DNA of 64,000 nucleotides from Oehlia diaphana (taxonomy: Eukaryota; Glomeromycota; Glomeromycetes; Glomerales; Glomeraceae): positions 212,752 to 276,751 of the forward strand of contig QZLH01000005.1 in the NCBI GenBank assembly GCA_003833135.1. Reading direction: 5' to 3'. Of this stretch, positions 53,216 to 63,507 are shown one piece after another. Numbering within the stretch: the stretch's first letter is position 1; each line of letters begins with the position of its first letter. The position numbers were made by a program, and so were the translations under genes. The notes below the pieces were generated by a model that searched no databases, was not told the origin of the DNA, and worked only from the letters and a program-made list of their open reading frames with translations.

Positions 53216-54183
53216 ATATATGGCATTCTTCTGCTATATCTTCATCATCTATCAATCGTATTATTTTTTGATGCTTTTCTTAATGACTTACTGAAAGACA
53301 ATTATGTTGAAACTAGAAATTTGCTCAGTATTGAATTGATATTACTCTATATAATGCACAATTAATAGAAATTAACTGTGCAGATTTTTTGCTGGCTTTC
53401 ATCTTTCCTTTTCCATTTTTACCTAATCTTTTCAAATACTCATATATTGCATGTTTCCTGTTATATTCAGCAACTGTTAAAATCTTCTGCTTTTCTTTAA
53501 GATCAGTCTTTAAATTTTTGATTCTTTTACCTACATCAAGTTGATTTCATTCTTCCTCATTTATATCATTAAGAACTTTTGCAGCTTTTGTAAAGAAGTG
53601 ATTTGGTTTATATTTATCAAAATATGTTTTTTTATTTTTTCAATAAGATATGGTCTGCGTTTTTTTTTTCCAAGTAGGTGTTATTTGATCAGATTAACTC
53701 AAGAGATTTATTTTCAAAAGCTTCTTTTTTGTTTAATAAACTAAATTCTTTATCCCATCCACTGTCATTTTTATCACCCATTCATCACCTAATTCATCAT
53801 ATTTATCAGATAGCCTTGGTCATTTTGTAAATTTTTCATTATTGTCTAGTATCTGCTCTTTTCTTCTGAGGTTTCTTTTAAATGAATGAGTCATTATTGT
53901 TGTGTAGAGAAATTAATCAAAAAAATGACATTTTCATATAAAATTCACATAACATTTATCCTGATCACCAGACCAAAATTTTCCATTTTTCCATATAGAT
54001 CATATGATTTATTCTTGAACTTTTAAACTTAATAAAATTAAATTTTTATATTAATTTTTAAAAAAGTAAACTAGTAGAAATGTTCAGTATATGTTATTCT
54101 ATTATTTTATCAGTTTAAATTTGTATTTTACTGCTTAATTCTTAACGTATAAAATTTTAGTCACATGATATTTTTGTGATTTA

Positions 54184-54746
54184 TAGGTGATATAACTTCA
54201 ATACTATTACTATTAAAATGGTTCAATTTCATTATTTCTATTTCTTTTCTTTTGATCTATGTATTAAACAATGCCATAGACTTCATTTTTCTTTTTCTAG
54301 CTGTAAAGAGAAATTATGTTGACAAGACAAATCTTTCTTTTGCATTAGTACCTATTATAATTATTTTTTTATTGGGTTTTAATATTTATAGGTAACGTTG
54401 CCTGGAGGGCAATGCAATGTCAAAAGATAAGGAAGATAAAGAAGCATAGAAAGTATCAAAAGATGAGAAAATGTTGAATGATGTTGACGTGTTGAATATT
54501 ATTGTAGTATCGAATGAGAAAGCACTGAAAGATGAGGAAGCATTGAAAGCTGAGAATAAAGAATTCAAAAGGCAAAAGAAGATAAATGTATTTTGTGGTA
54601 GCCTGATAACCTGTACAATCATTGGGCCTTCAGTTCTTTGGATAAAGTCTTATATAATACTGGGGTCTGGGATTTATTGCTTATATGATAGAAGAACTTC
54701 TTAAGAAATTGAAGAAAAGTCAGAGAAGCAAAATAAGAGAAAATAA
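54184..54746 (+). pseudogene. Degenerate small membrane/coiled-coil protein gene
   Basis: Two coding-like parts. Part 1, 54184-54396: GDITSILLLLKWFNFIISIS, FLLIYVLNNAIDFIFLFLAV, KRNYVDKTNLSFALVPIIII, FLLGFNIYR, with two or three hydrophobic segments. Part 2, 54418-54746: an acidic/basic helical stretch (MSKDKEDKEA, stop, KVSKDEKMLN, EKALKDEEALKAENKEFKRQ) followed by a hydrophobic segment (CGSLITCTIIGPSVLWIKSY), another stop and a charged tail. The two parts may be exons of one gene with an intron at about 54397-54417, or neighbours. At least two in-frame stops. It resembles small coiled-coil/TM proteins as a type; no family name. Confidence 0.35.
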
Positions 54747-55769
54747 ACTGACAAATAAAAGTTAAAGTTAACATGTAACATGAATATAATAGGGTATACG
54801 CTGAAAATTATTATTGTCATGATGTGTATATACTGTAAATAATGCCGTTTCACTCATAATTTGGGATAGTGATATTTTTAACCAAGTATGTACAATAAAA
54901 TATATTAAATACATTAAATATATGTACTGTATATACAGTCAAAGCTTGTTATTAGTGAAGTTGACTTAACTGAAACCAAATTTTTCTATTTTTAGCTATT
55001 GTTAAAAAGTTATAATAAAGTTTAAATGACCTATGTTTAATTAAAGTCAAAATTAACTTTTGTATGTAATACGCAATGAGTTGCATTTAACTCACCAACA
55101 ATTACTTCACCTTTACCGACAAACGTTTTACCAATATATATGAAATTAAATATAAAAATCTTATAAATATTTTACATACTGTATGTCTTTATATGAAATA
55201 GGGAATTTTTTTTGTTAGTAACACATTACACATATTTCTTTGTTAGATTTAATAAAATACAAAAAACTCTACTATTGATTTCCTTAGAGGAATGCCAAAA
55301 TACTTTCCACAATAGTTTATTTTATATATATTTGTTAGTAACGCGCATCTCTTTTATTATTTTAATGAAATTTATAATAACATATAAAAAATTAAAAAAA
55401 ATACAATAGATATAACTATATGTTATGAAATGAACCAGACCCATACGCAATTGTCTTGTTTAATCAAAGTAAATCTCAATAAATTTAGATCTAATTAATA
55501 ATCATTGGACCATGTGCGTAACTATTTGACAGATATATAAATAAATTTTGCAGCTGCTTCTTCAATATTTGTTTTAGTTCCTATACCATAGTGGTATTAT
55601 ACAGTATTTATTATCATTAACATAGTTCAGTGAACCGTGGTTTGAAGTTTAAACCGAGTCAACTGAATTATATTGATAAATAATTATTATTAAATCGGTG
55701 AACGCAATATCACATGATTTAAAAAAATAATCGGCATAATGACAAAATTATATTTAATGTACACAACGG
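54747..55769. other. AT-rich intergenic stretch
   Basis: No supported gene. Words such as TATATACAGT/ACTGTATATA recur. Near 55620-55700, TTCA/TGAA-rich sequence (AGTTCAGTGAACCGTGGTTTGA) loosely resembles the reverse complement of 56840-56876 (GTTCAGTTCGAACCATGATT) and could be an old element terminus. Confidence 0.4.
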
Positions 55770-56335
55770 AGCGAATTATTTGGTTCCCGGCTCCACTGGC
55801 TGGTTTAATTAACTTTACAACGAATACATCAGTTCTCTAGATCACGCATTCGAACTTCGTGACGCTAAACAACTTGCTAGAGACATCAGACGCGCCGCAT
55901 GGCATGGCACTACTCTAAAATACATTATTCCAGATTACAAACTAAAAGACACCTCGCATATTACACCAAGGAGTTCCGCAGTCACATGTCGTGGGAACGC
56001 TCTGCTCCTGATTTTATGAAACAGGGAAACCCGAGATGGGCAGTCGCCACTATCTCTTCAACAAATTTATGTCTACGAGCTTCAGAGAGAAGACACTTCC
56101 TGAAGAATTACAACCTTACCTCATTGGTGTTCTGGAAAATTACACCTCTGACGATACGCGAGAAATCGAATTTCGTCCTCGGAAACGGGATAAGATTAGT
56201 AATCCTTCTCTTAACTCCTCCAGTAGACCTAGGGTTAAACGACCTCGACCATCGACCGGTTCCTTTGATGACTCCCCGACCGCTGCTCCTAGAAAAAATA
56301 GTCCTTTTCTTTTTTTTTTCTCACTTTTGTAATGA
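55770..56335 (+). pseudogene. Frameshifted ORF of higher GC content, unknown family
   Basis: One protein is readable in three successive frames: NYLVPGSTGWFN, stop, LYNEYISSLDHAFELRDAKQ, LARDIRRAAWHGTTLKYIIP, DYKLKDTSH; then YYTKEFRSHMSWERSAPDFM, KQGNPRWAV; then RHYLFNKFMSTSFREKTLPE, ELQPYLIGVLENYTSDDTRE, IEFRPRKRDK and an Arg/Pro/Ser-rich tail. Two frameshifts and a stop. Base composition is clearly richer in G+C than everything around, and codons use more C/G third bases. It may be an ORF of a mobile element: the 3' end leads to TAAAA repeats at about 56750-56765, as in some LINE tails, and possible terminal repeats lie near 55630 and 56870. I do not recognise the family. Confidence 0.5.
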
Positions 56336-58195
56336 GTCTAATTATATAACAAGGCTTAGTTCCTTTTCTTACAACTTTTGACGTACTCCCTCTTATACAT
56401 CCTAATTACAACCTTATGTTATGGGTGGGTAATGGGTACCTCATTTTAAAACAACTTAGAATAGTGTGAATCATTCCGCCCTTGACAGTATTAACGGGTG
56501 GTGGCCTTCGGGTCAAAAGTAAAATACGGATCAAATTTTTTCGTTCTTGGCCGTTTTATCTTTTTTTGCTTCTTCTTTTTCGTTGGTTACTTTCTTTGAC
56601 GATGCAGGTCATGCCTAGTGTTGTTTATTATGAATAAGAGGCAGGACGACCGCTCTAGTGAGGGTTGGGTTTTTCGTTTAGTTGATTTTTTTTTCGGTTT
56701 TTTAGTCTAGCTCATGTTCTCGTTAAGCTCCAGTCATTGTCTAAATTTTTAAAATAAAATAAAATAAATATAATATAATAAATTTAATATACACAAACGT
56801 GTCTAATTTGAACTGAATTGGTTCAATTTAGTTTGGTTCAAATGATTTTGTTCAGTTCGAACCATGATTATCCCTAACCACGAAGGGTTTCTTATTATAA
56901 ATTCATTTGTATTACTTAAATTTCTCATGTCTGAATATTATCTTTATAATAAAAAAAAAAAATGATAACAAAATATTTTCTAATAATAAATATTAATATT
57001 TTGTACTATAGTATTTTTCTAAGATTCGTTCATTATCCTGTGGCTGGTTTCATTACTAATAAGATAACTTTCTTGTTTCTATCTTGCCATAGACTAATCT
57101 TAGTTCTTATCGTCTCTTTTACTGCTGTTTAATGTATTCTATGCTTCATGTTTCGGATCGTATAGTTTAGCATGCATTTTACCACCAACTTTTTATCCGA
57201 CTCAATGGTTACTCGTTACCAAGAAAGGGTGTAAAATTGATTGGTTAATGACACGTGAATCCTATTTAATCCAATAACTTGGTTATACATATCACGCGAC
57301 AGTGAAAAATATTTGTCACTAGTTCCGTATTGTGGACAATTAATTTAGAAGGTATATTGAGTATTCCGCCGATAAGAGGATTTTAATTACAAACAAGAAA
57401 ACAGGGAGAAATTTTTCAAGACCATGTCATACGATATGACGGTAATTATTACATTTCACAAAAATTGATTGAATGAATATTTTGAATCAAGCGACTCCAA
57501 GCGACTCTAAAAGAAATCAAAAGGCTCAAAGAAGGGAGATAAAAAGAAGAGTAACTTTTAATCCTTCTAAATTATATTTAGAACGAGAATTAGGTAGATA
57601 GCCAGTTGCTCACCGAATTTTTTGTCTAAATATGGAACCTTCTGATAAAATATAACAAAAATGCGTGCAATCTGGTATAAATGAGTGACTTACAGTCAAT
57701 CGCACGTGATAATATAAAAAGGTAATAATTGTCATCATTGTCGCATTAAAATAAGTAAGATCATTCAATAATATGTATGGTTCGCTTATTTTGTAAGAAT
57801 TCAAAATAATAAATAACTATATTTATTTATTGAGTTATGTGACAAGCTATAATAAATTTAGTAAAGAAGTCCTATGAATTTTGATTTGTTTCCTGTTAAT
57901 GAAAGAAGCTATTTTTGTGTCTTATCATGTAAATCAAATTAGGAAACAATCATTTTATAATGAATGCTCTACAAAAACCTAAAACCTATTTTAAATATCC
58001 TCAATAATATACTCAATATGTAATCCGATAAAACAAATAGTGAAACTCTATATGTAAGATCTTCAACAAATTTATATTAACCATATATGTAGTACGAATT
58101 TTTTAAGTTCGTGTCACAGTTTTAACTTTTTTATATTTAACATTTCAAAAAAAAAAAATTTCCTTTTTTCCTTTTTTTTTTTGAATTATGACAAA
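56336..58195. other. Intergenic region
   Basis: 56380-56740 continues the less AT-rich composition of the pseudogene, then TAAAA repeats follow and ordinary AT-rich DNA resumes. A small palindrome GTCATA-CGA-TATGAC lies near 57426. No supported gene. Confidence 0.5.
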
Positions 58196-59659
58196 ATGCC
58201 TCGTCAACTTCCTGCTGATTGTCTTAATGAAATATTTGAATATTTGGAAGAAGATAAAAAATCTTTACAATCATGTCTATTAGTCAATCACCTTTATTGT
58301 GAAATTGCAGTTAGAATTTTATGGAGAAATGTATGGAACTTTCAATATAAGGCACGCGCATCATCATCAATTATTGGTACATTGATTTCTTGTCTTCCTA
58401 AAGAATCAAAAGAACTTTTATATAAAAATGGAATTCTTATTATCGATAAAACCCAAAGATCACCATTTTTTAATTATCCATCATTTTGTAAAGTTCTTTC
58501 AATTCATAAGATCGATCATATGATTCAACATAATCTTGAAACACAACAATTAATTAATTTAGGAAGCTTAAATTATATTAAATATTTATTTTCACAAGAA
58601 ATATTAAAAATGTTTATGAAACAAATTTCATCATTAAAATCTTTGGATTATTATTCTGATGAATCAAAAAATATTCAAAATTTTATGATAATTTATTTTC
58701 CTGGAGCTGAAAATTGTTTAACATATCTTACAGAATTAAATTGTAGTTCAGATATTTATGCAGAATTTTTTTATCAAATATCTCAAATATGTCATAATAT
58801 AAAATCTATAACTATAGATTTTGAAGATATAATTTCTGATGGATTAACAGAATTAATTTCTTTACAAAAACATTTAAAAAATCTAAAATTATTATCTAAT
58901 AATTTTGGTGGAACAGAAAATTTTACTTCTTCATTAACTAAATCTTCTTTAACATTAACAAAATTAGTAATTATGCAATATTATATACCATTATCTTTTA
59001 TAGCTATATTCAAAAATTTACAAGAACTTGTTTTATCTTTTGATTATAGAGATTCTTTTTATGATTTTAATATGTTACAATATATTACTTTTTCACATTT
59101 GAGGGTTTTAAAATTTTTATTTGCTATACCAAAAGTTGAAACATTAATTAAATTTTTAGAAATTAATGGTAAAAATTTAACAGAATTTCATGTAGGTGAT
59201 CATGATAATTCATTAAATCTTACTGTAGCTAAATTTTGTCCATCCCTTAAAAATTTAATTACTCTATTTGAAGAGAATGAATTAGAGACATTAAAGATGA
59301 TCTTAAATAATTGTCAATTTTTAGAAAGTATTAGAGTTTGGTGTGGTGATGGTTATTTAAATGATAAAGAATTTTTAAATGTTTTGGTAAATTATTCACC
59401 AAAATATTTTAATAAAATAGGAATATTTTATTATATTTTTAATAAACCATCAATAATACTTTCAAAGGATTTAGAAGAATTTTTTATTAATTGGAAAAAT
59501 CGTATATCACAAAATTCACTTTCATTAACTATTTATAAGAATTTTGATGGATTTGGTTTGGAATCAAATGTAGAAAATATGGAAATAATTAAAAAGTATA
59601 TGAAATTGGGTATTATTGATAAATTTATAACTAAAGAATATGATTATTTTGAATATTAA
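58196..59659 (+). CDS. F-box protein, subfamily 1 (487 aa)
   Basis: Predicted SCF substrate receptor. The F-box is at residues 4-48 (QLPADCLNEIFEYLEED ... LQSCLLVNHLYCEIAVRILWRNVWNF), followed by the typical TLISCLPKESKELLYKNGI and FFNYPSFCKVLSI blocks of Rhizophagus-type F-box proteins. LRR-like segments follow (LTELNCSS, IKSITIDF, LKNLKLLSNNFG, LTKLVIMQYYI, LQELVLSF, LRVLKFLF, LESIRVW). Single exon. I use the ATG at 58196, since the frame upstream begins with a non-ATG codon and T runs. An isolated intact gene between transposon relics; closest in style to 10029 and 11584 but not their direct duplicate. Confidence 0.86.
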   Translation: MPRQLPADCLNEIFEYLEEDKKSLQSCLLVNHLYCEIAVRILWRNVWNFQYKARASSSIIGTLISCLPKESKELLYKNGILIIDKTQRSPFFNYPSFCKVLSIHKIDHMIQHNLETQQLINLGSLNYIKYLFSQEILKMFMKQISSLKSLDYYSDESKNIQNFMIIYFPGAENCLTYLTELNCSSDIYAEFFYQISQICHNIKSITIDFEDIISDGLTELISLQKHLKNLKLLSNNFGGTENFTSSLTKSSLTLTKLVIMQYYIPLSFIAIFKNLQELVLSFDYRDSFYDFNMLQYITFSHLRVLKFLFAIPKVETLIKFLEINGKNLTEFHVGDHDNSLNLTVAKFCPSLKNLITLFEENELETLKMILNNCQFLESIRVWCGDGYLNDKEFLNVLVNYSPKYFNKIGIFYYIFNKPSIILSKDLEEFFINWKNRISQNSLSLTIYKNFDGFGLESNVENMEIIKKYMKLGIIDKFITKEYDYFEY

Positions 59660-61227
59660 TAAAAAAATATTATAAATAATATTTATATTTATAATATATT
59701 ATTAAATATTTTTTATTCTATTTAATAAATAAATAATAAAAGGAAATTTTCTAAAATAAAAGTTGTAAATATATGTGTGTAAAATGTGGACTGATTGCAG
59801 GATTAAAATTTGTTACTGACCTAAATTATAAGTAATAATAACTAACGAAAACTTCCTAAATTTTAATTCCAGATAAATGTTTTCTTTAGTTATAAGGTGC
59901 GAAAGTATTTAAGGTCACAAATGTAAAACAAAGGTTTAATTGTGTCTAATATATTATAATCTGTAAATAGTAATCTCTGACTTGGATAAAAAAGATTATA
60001 CTAGCTATTAAATTATCTAAGCAAATATTATTTATTATTCAGGCCCAATTATCTTAGAATAATAAAGTTCTTAAAAAATTATAAAATACATAAAATTCAT
60101 TCAGAATTTTGTAATTATGCCAAATTATCTTATAGCCAGTCAAAATTAATATGGAAGATGATATAAATTATAGAAGAACGTATTTCATTAACTGATGCTG
60201 TTACTATTCTGGTATTTGGTGAAAACATATACAGCAATCCACTGGATTGGAATTAAGGATAGTAATTGGTCCTACTAGTCCACTCAATCCTGAACTGATC
60301 AGTCCTGAGATTTGTAGGACTGCAGTCTTACATTTTTTATGATGCAGTAGGATCGATCTTATACTGGTCTTTATATAATAAATGATTTTTATATTAAATA
60401 AACCGTTTAATCTGATTAAGGTCTTTATAAAATAATATTAAGACTGACCAATTTCAAACCAATAAATAATAACAATTATTTCTTCCTACTTGTAGAATTG
60501 CTTGTCAAAATGCTGAAACTTTAAAACTCCAAAAAAGCTTTTAAGTGGAATAACTCATCATCCAGTGATCATAAAAGGATGAAACTACCACCATTCGAAT
60601 CATCTTAATGAGACACATTGAATGGTGATCAAAACATATTTTCAAAAATAATAGATAGCTAGCAATTATTGAATTTGTTACCAAATAGTTTTGCTGACAT
60701 AATTTTTTTCCATCAATTCTAAAATCATGATTTTAATACCATTCAACATGTCTCATTGAGAAGATTTAAATGGTGGTAGTACATCTTTTATAATCACTGG
60801 ATGACGAGATGTTACATTTTAAAGTTTTTTTTTATTTCAAAACTTTAAATTTTCAAAATTATGATTTTGAATAATTGGCAGAATAATTTTTTATTAATTA
60901 ACAGTATTTTATAAGATCTTGGCCCAATCTTTGGTTCAAGGATGATGATTTCCTGTAATTTATAAAATACCGCAGAATTTTCCTTAAATGCATTTAACTA
61001 CAAAACTGGCTTTTATTCACTGCAGAATATCTTAGAATTTACAAAATCGAGATTTTTAATAATAAATATTACAGAATCACATGATTGTCATAGTTGTTTA
61101 ATGAAAATTCAGGAGTATCATTTTATTAATCACAATAATAGTAATAAAAATGACTTTTTTTGACATGTTGATATATATTTTCTATAAACGTGTTAAGAAT
61201 AACTTTATAATTTTAAATTTTTTAACT
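59660..61227. other. Intergenic region with repeat debris
   Basis: No intact gene. A fold-back repeat is listed at 60515-60850. Around 60160-60240 a scrap reads RISLTDAVTILVFGENIYSN and is not assignable. Words of the type TTTATAAAAT.CNGCAGAAT recur at 60090, 60965 and 61020. Confidence 0.45.
60515..60850. mobile_element. Fold-back MITE-like repeat, about 335 bp
   Basis: Two long arms in inverted orientation: TCATCATCCAGTGATCATAA, AGGATGAAACTACCACCATT, ATCTTAATGAGACACATTGA, ATGGTGATCAAAA on the left; on the right (reverse complement) TCGTCATCCAGTGATTATAA, AAGATGTACTACCACCATTT, TCTTCTCAATGAGACATGTT, GAATGGTATTAAAA. Outer ends are A/T-rich and not precisely definable; no target duplication found. 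No coding. Confidence 0.65.
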
Positions 61228-63507
61228 ATGGCGCCCAATGTAAAAGAAAAGTTTTCATAAATACTCATATGAATGAATATCCTGGTATCTTTAGAGAAGA
61301 TGGAGAAATTATGTTTTGTAAATTTTGTAATCTTTCAATTGAATGGAAGTCAAAGTCTACTGTTGACGGACATTATCTTTCAAAAGAACATATTAAAAAA
61401 AAGCAAGTTTATGAAAGTAACGAACAGGGCAAAAAAACAACTCACCATTTTAACTGTTAATGCTGCGTTTAAGTCAAAAAAAAAAGTTATAGAAGATTTA
61501 ATTGAAGCCTTTTCTCATGCAAATATTCTCTTTGAAAAGATTAATCACTTACTTTCTTTCTTTAAAAAGTATTTTAAAAAATGGTAGGAATACCCTTCAA
61601 AGTCATTGAAAATCCATTTGTTGTAGATTTATTTAAAGATTTAAATTCAGGTTACGTATTACTATCTTGTACTACCTTATCTAACCAACTATTAAATAAT
61701 GAAGTTTCATGTATTAATCAGAAAATTGAATCTGAGTTAAAGGTGGTATATGGTTTAACTTTAAGTAGAAAAATTTATAGGTTTTCCTTATTTATTTTTT
61801 AAAAAAAGTTTGATAACTAACTTTAACAATTTATCAATTAGCATTAGATGGTTGAACATCTAAATGTAATGAATCCCTTTATAATTATATTGTAGCGACT
61901 CCTGAACAAAAAGAATACTTAGTTGCATTACGCAACTATTTTATGGAATCACATACAGAGAATTTCTTGTTTTGGAAATTTCAGAAATTATAGAAAAAAT
62001 TGGTGTAGATAAATTTGCTATTATAGTAACCGATAATGCCTTTAATTATCGAGTTGTTAGGAAAAAAGTAGAAGAAAAATATAATTATATTTGGGATATA
62101 CGATGTATAGCTCATGCAATTGATTTAATAGCAGCTGATCTTGTAAAGCTTGACAATATTAAGGATTTGATATCAAATTGTGAAAAAATTACAAGATTTT
62201 TTAATAATTCACATCAAGCTTCTGCAATTTTATCTCAAGGCCTAAATAATATGAAAATTAATATTAAAGGATTGCAAACATGATGTAAAACTAGATGGGA
62301 CTCATTATATGCAACAACAGATTCAATTTTATGTGCTCGTCCTGTTTTTGACTGGGTAAAATTTATTATTACTTGCTTTATTGAAATAGTATTTATTTTT
62401 TAAATATTAATAAAATTTAATTATATATAGATATCATTATTAGAACATCATAATATAATTTCAAATTCTAATATTTATTCTTTGATGATGAAGAGTTTTT
62501 CACAACCTGTTGTCAGATTCGTTCAGTTTAATTTTCTATTAAGAAATGCATCAATATACTTAAAGCAAAATCAGCTTCTTTAGCTGATTGTTTTATTCAA
62601 ATGATTAAATTGGCTGTTACTATATTTCAACTTCCTTCTTCAAATCCTTATAAATCTGCAGCAATTCAAGTATTCAATCATCACTATCTTGAATTTTAGC
62701 ATCCTGCATATCTTCTATGTTATTGTCTTCATCCTTATTATCGAGGTATAGTATTTATTAATTAATAATTACAAAAAAAAAATTTATTAAGATAATTTTT
62801 TTTTAGATTTTGGTATTAATGATGATGGATTCAGAGTTGCAGCAATTACTGCTACAACTTTTTGGCAAAATTTGAGTTATCCTGAAAAAGAATGCAAGCA
62901 ACTTCTCACTCAATTTAGGCATTTTGACCAAAAATTAAAACCCTATAATCTGGATTATGTATTGAATTTAGATACATCCGAACTTTGGTAGAGTTCTATA
63001 AGATTAAAAAAATGCTATATACGAGATCTTACACTTTGATTATTTGGTATTAGTCCTTCACAAGCAGGCTATGAACAAAATTTTTCTATGCTTAAATGGA
63101 TGATTGGAGATAGACATGTAAGACTTGATGTTAAAAAATTAGAAGGTATATTAAAAATTCGTTCTTATTACCTAGCAAGTATTAAAAATGAACTGTCATA
63201 TTATGGAAAAGATTTGAGTAGTGCAAAATTGAGAGAAATTGCTAATATTTCTGTGGTTGGTAATATTATTTCTTTAAATGATGAAGATGATGACATTATT
63301 AATAATATATTATTAGAGAAAAGAAGAGAAATGGAAATACAGACACGTATTAATTTAGTATTGGAAGATTTTATTGATTTTTTACAATCATTTGATAATA
63401 TAGAAACTGTAGATTTAGAAAATAACGATAATGTAGATGAAAGAAATGGAAATATGGATTTTGATTCTATTGTTTTGGTTAATAAAATTTTGGAAACTGA
63501 TCAATAA
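61228..63507 (+). pseudogene. Relic of a third hAT transposase, nearly full length
   Basis: Order of readable blocks: MAPNVKEKFS, MNEYPGIFREDGEIMFCKFC, TVDGHYLSKEHIKKKQVYES (BED-like zinc finger), GIPFKVIENPFVVDLFKDLN, SGYVLLSCTTLSNQLLNNEV (hAT/DUF659-like), SLYNYIVATPEQKEYLVALR, EISEIIEKIGVDKFAIIVTD, IWDIRCIAHAIDLIAADLVK, a stop at 62281, CKTRWDSLYATTDSILCARP, an intron-like break, SLLEHHNIISNSNIYSLMMK, LADCFIQMIKLAVTIFQLPS, another intron-like break, DFGINDDGFRVAAITATTFW, LNLDTSELW, stop, SPSQAGYEQNFSMLKWMIGD (C-terminal dimerisation domain), RHVRLDVKKLEGILKIRSYY. The last 139 codons are intact and end in an acidic tail. Frameshifts near 61440 and 61850 and several stops; inactive. Different lineage from the other two hAT relics. 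Confidence 0.72.

Larger units (their letters stand above)
49909..53894 (-). pseudogene. DDE transposase pseudogene split by nested insertions
   Basis: Minus-strand order from the start at 53894: MTHSFKRNLRRKEQILDNNE, ELGDEWVIKMTVDGIKNL, KIKNLKTDLKEKQKILTVA, EYNRKHAIYEYLKRLGKNG, GKMKASKKSAQLI, EKHQKIIRLIDDEDIAEECH (then MITE 52816-53215), LLNKNFLKILK, YSMKTAVRWLR (then TTAA element 51500-52681), VVEYLKSFINEIYNYKKYMA, ILVMHDECIFYSNDEKRGV, LPLCKKGNGHSIMVSEFLLE, ALFAFDYSSN, DALVANKINLKSDSKQLKMR, IKQVLIEYDLW (then MITE 50376-50805), LCKDQVDDV, a HKCIFF-type catalytic region with point errors, KKYAHKNCDYS, LQHVIPAALKSIDTKMIRKF, DKLAEYAAKKYKSYHYL. The MHDE, FAFDYSSN and HCEL-NFIE-like regions mark the DDE-type fungal transposase family widespread in basidiomycetes and Mucoromycota (Tc1/IS630-like in my reading). 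Many stops; dead. Confidence 0.75.
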
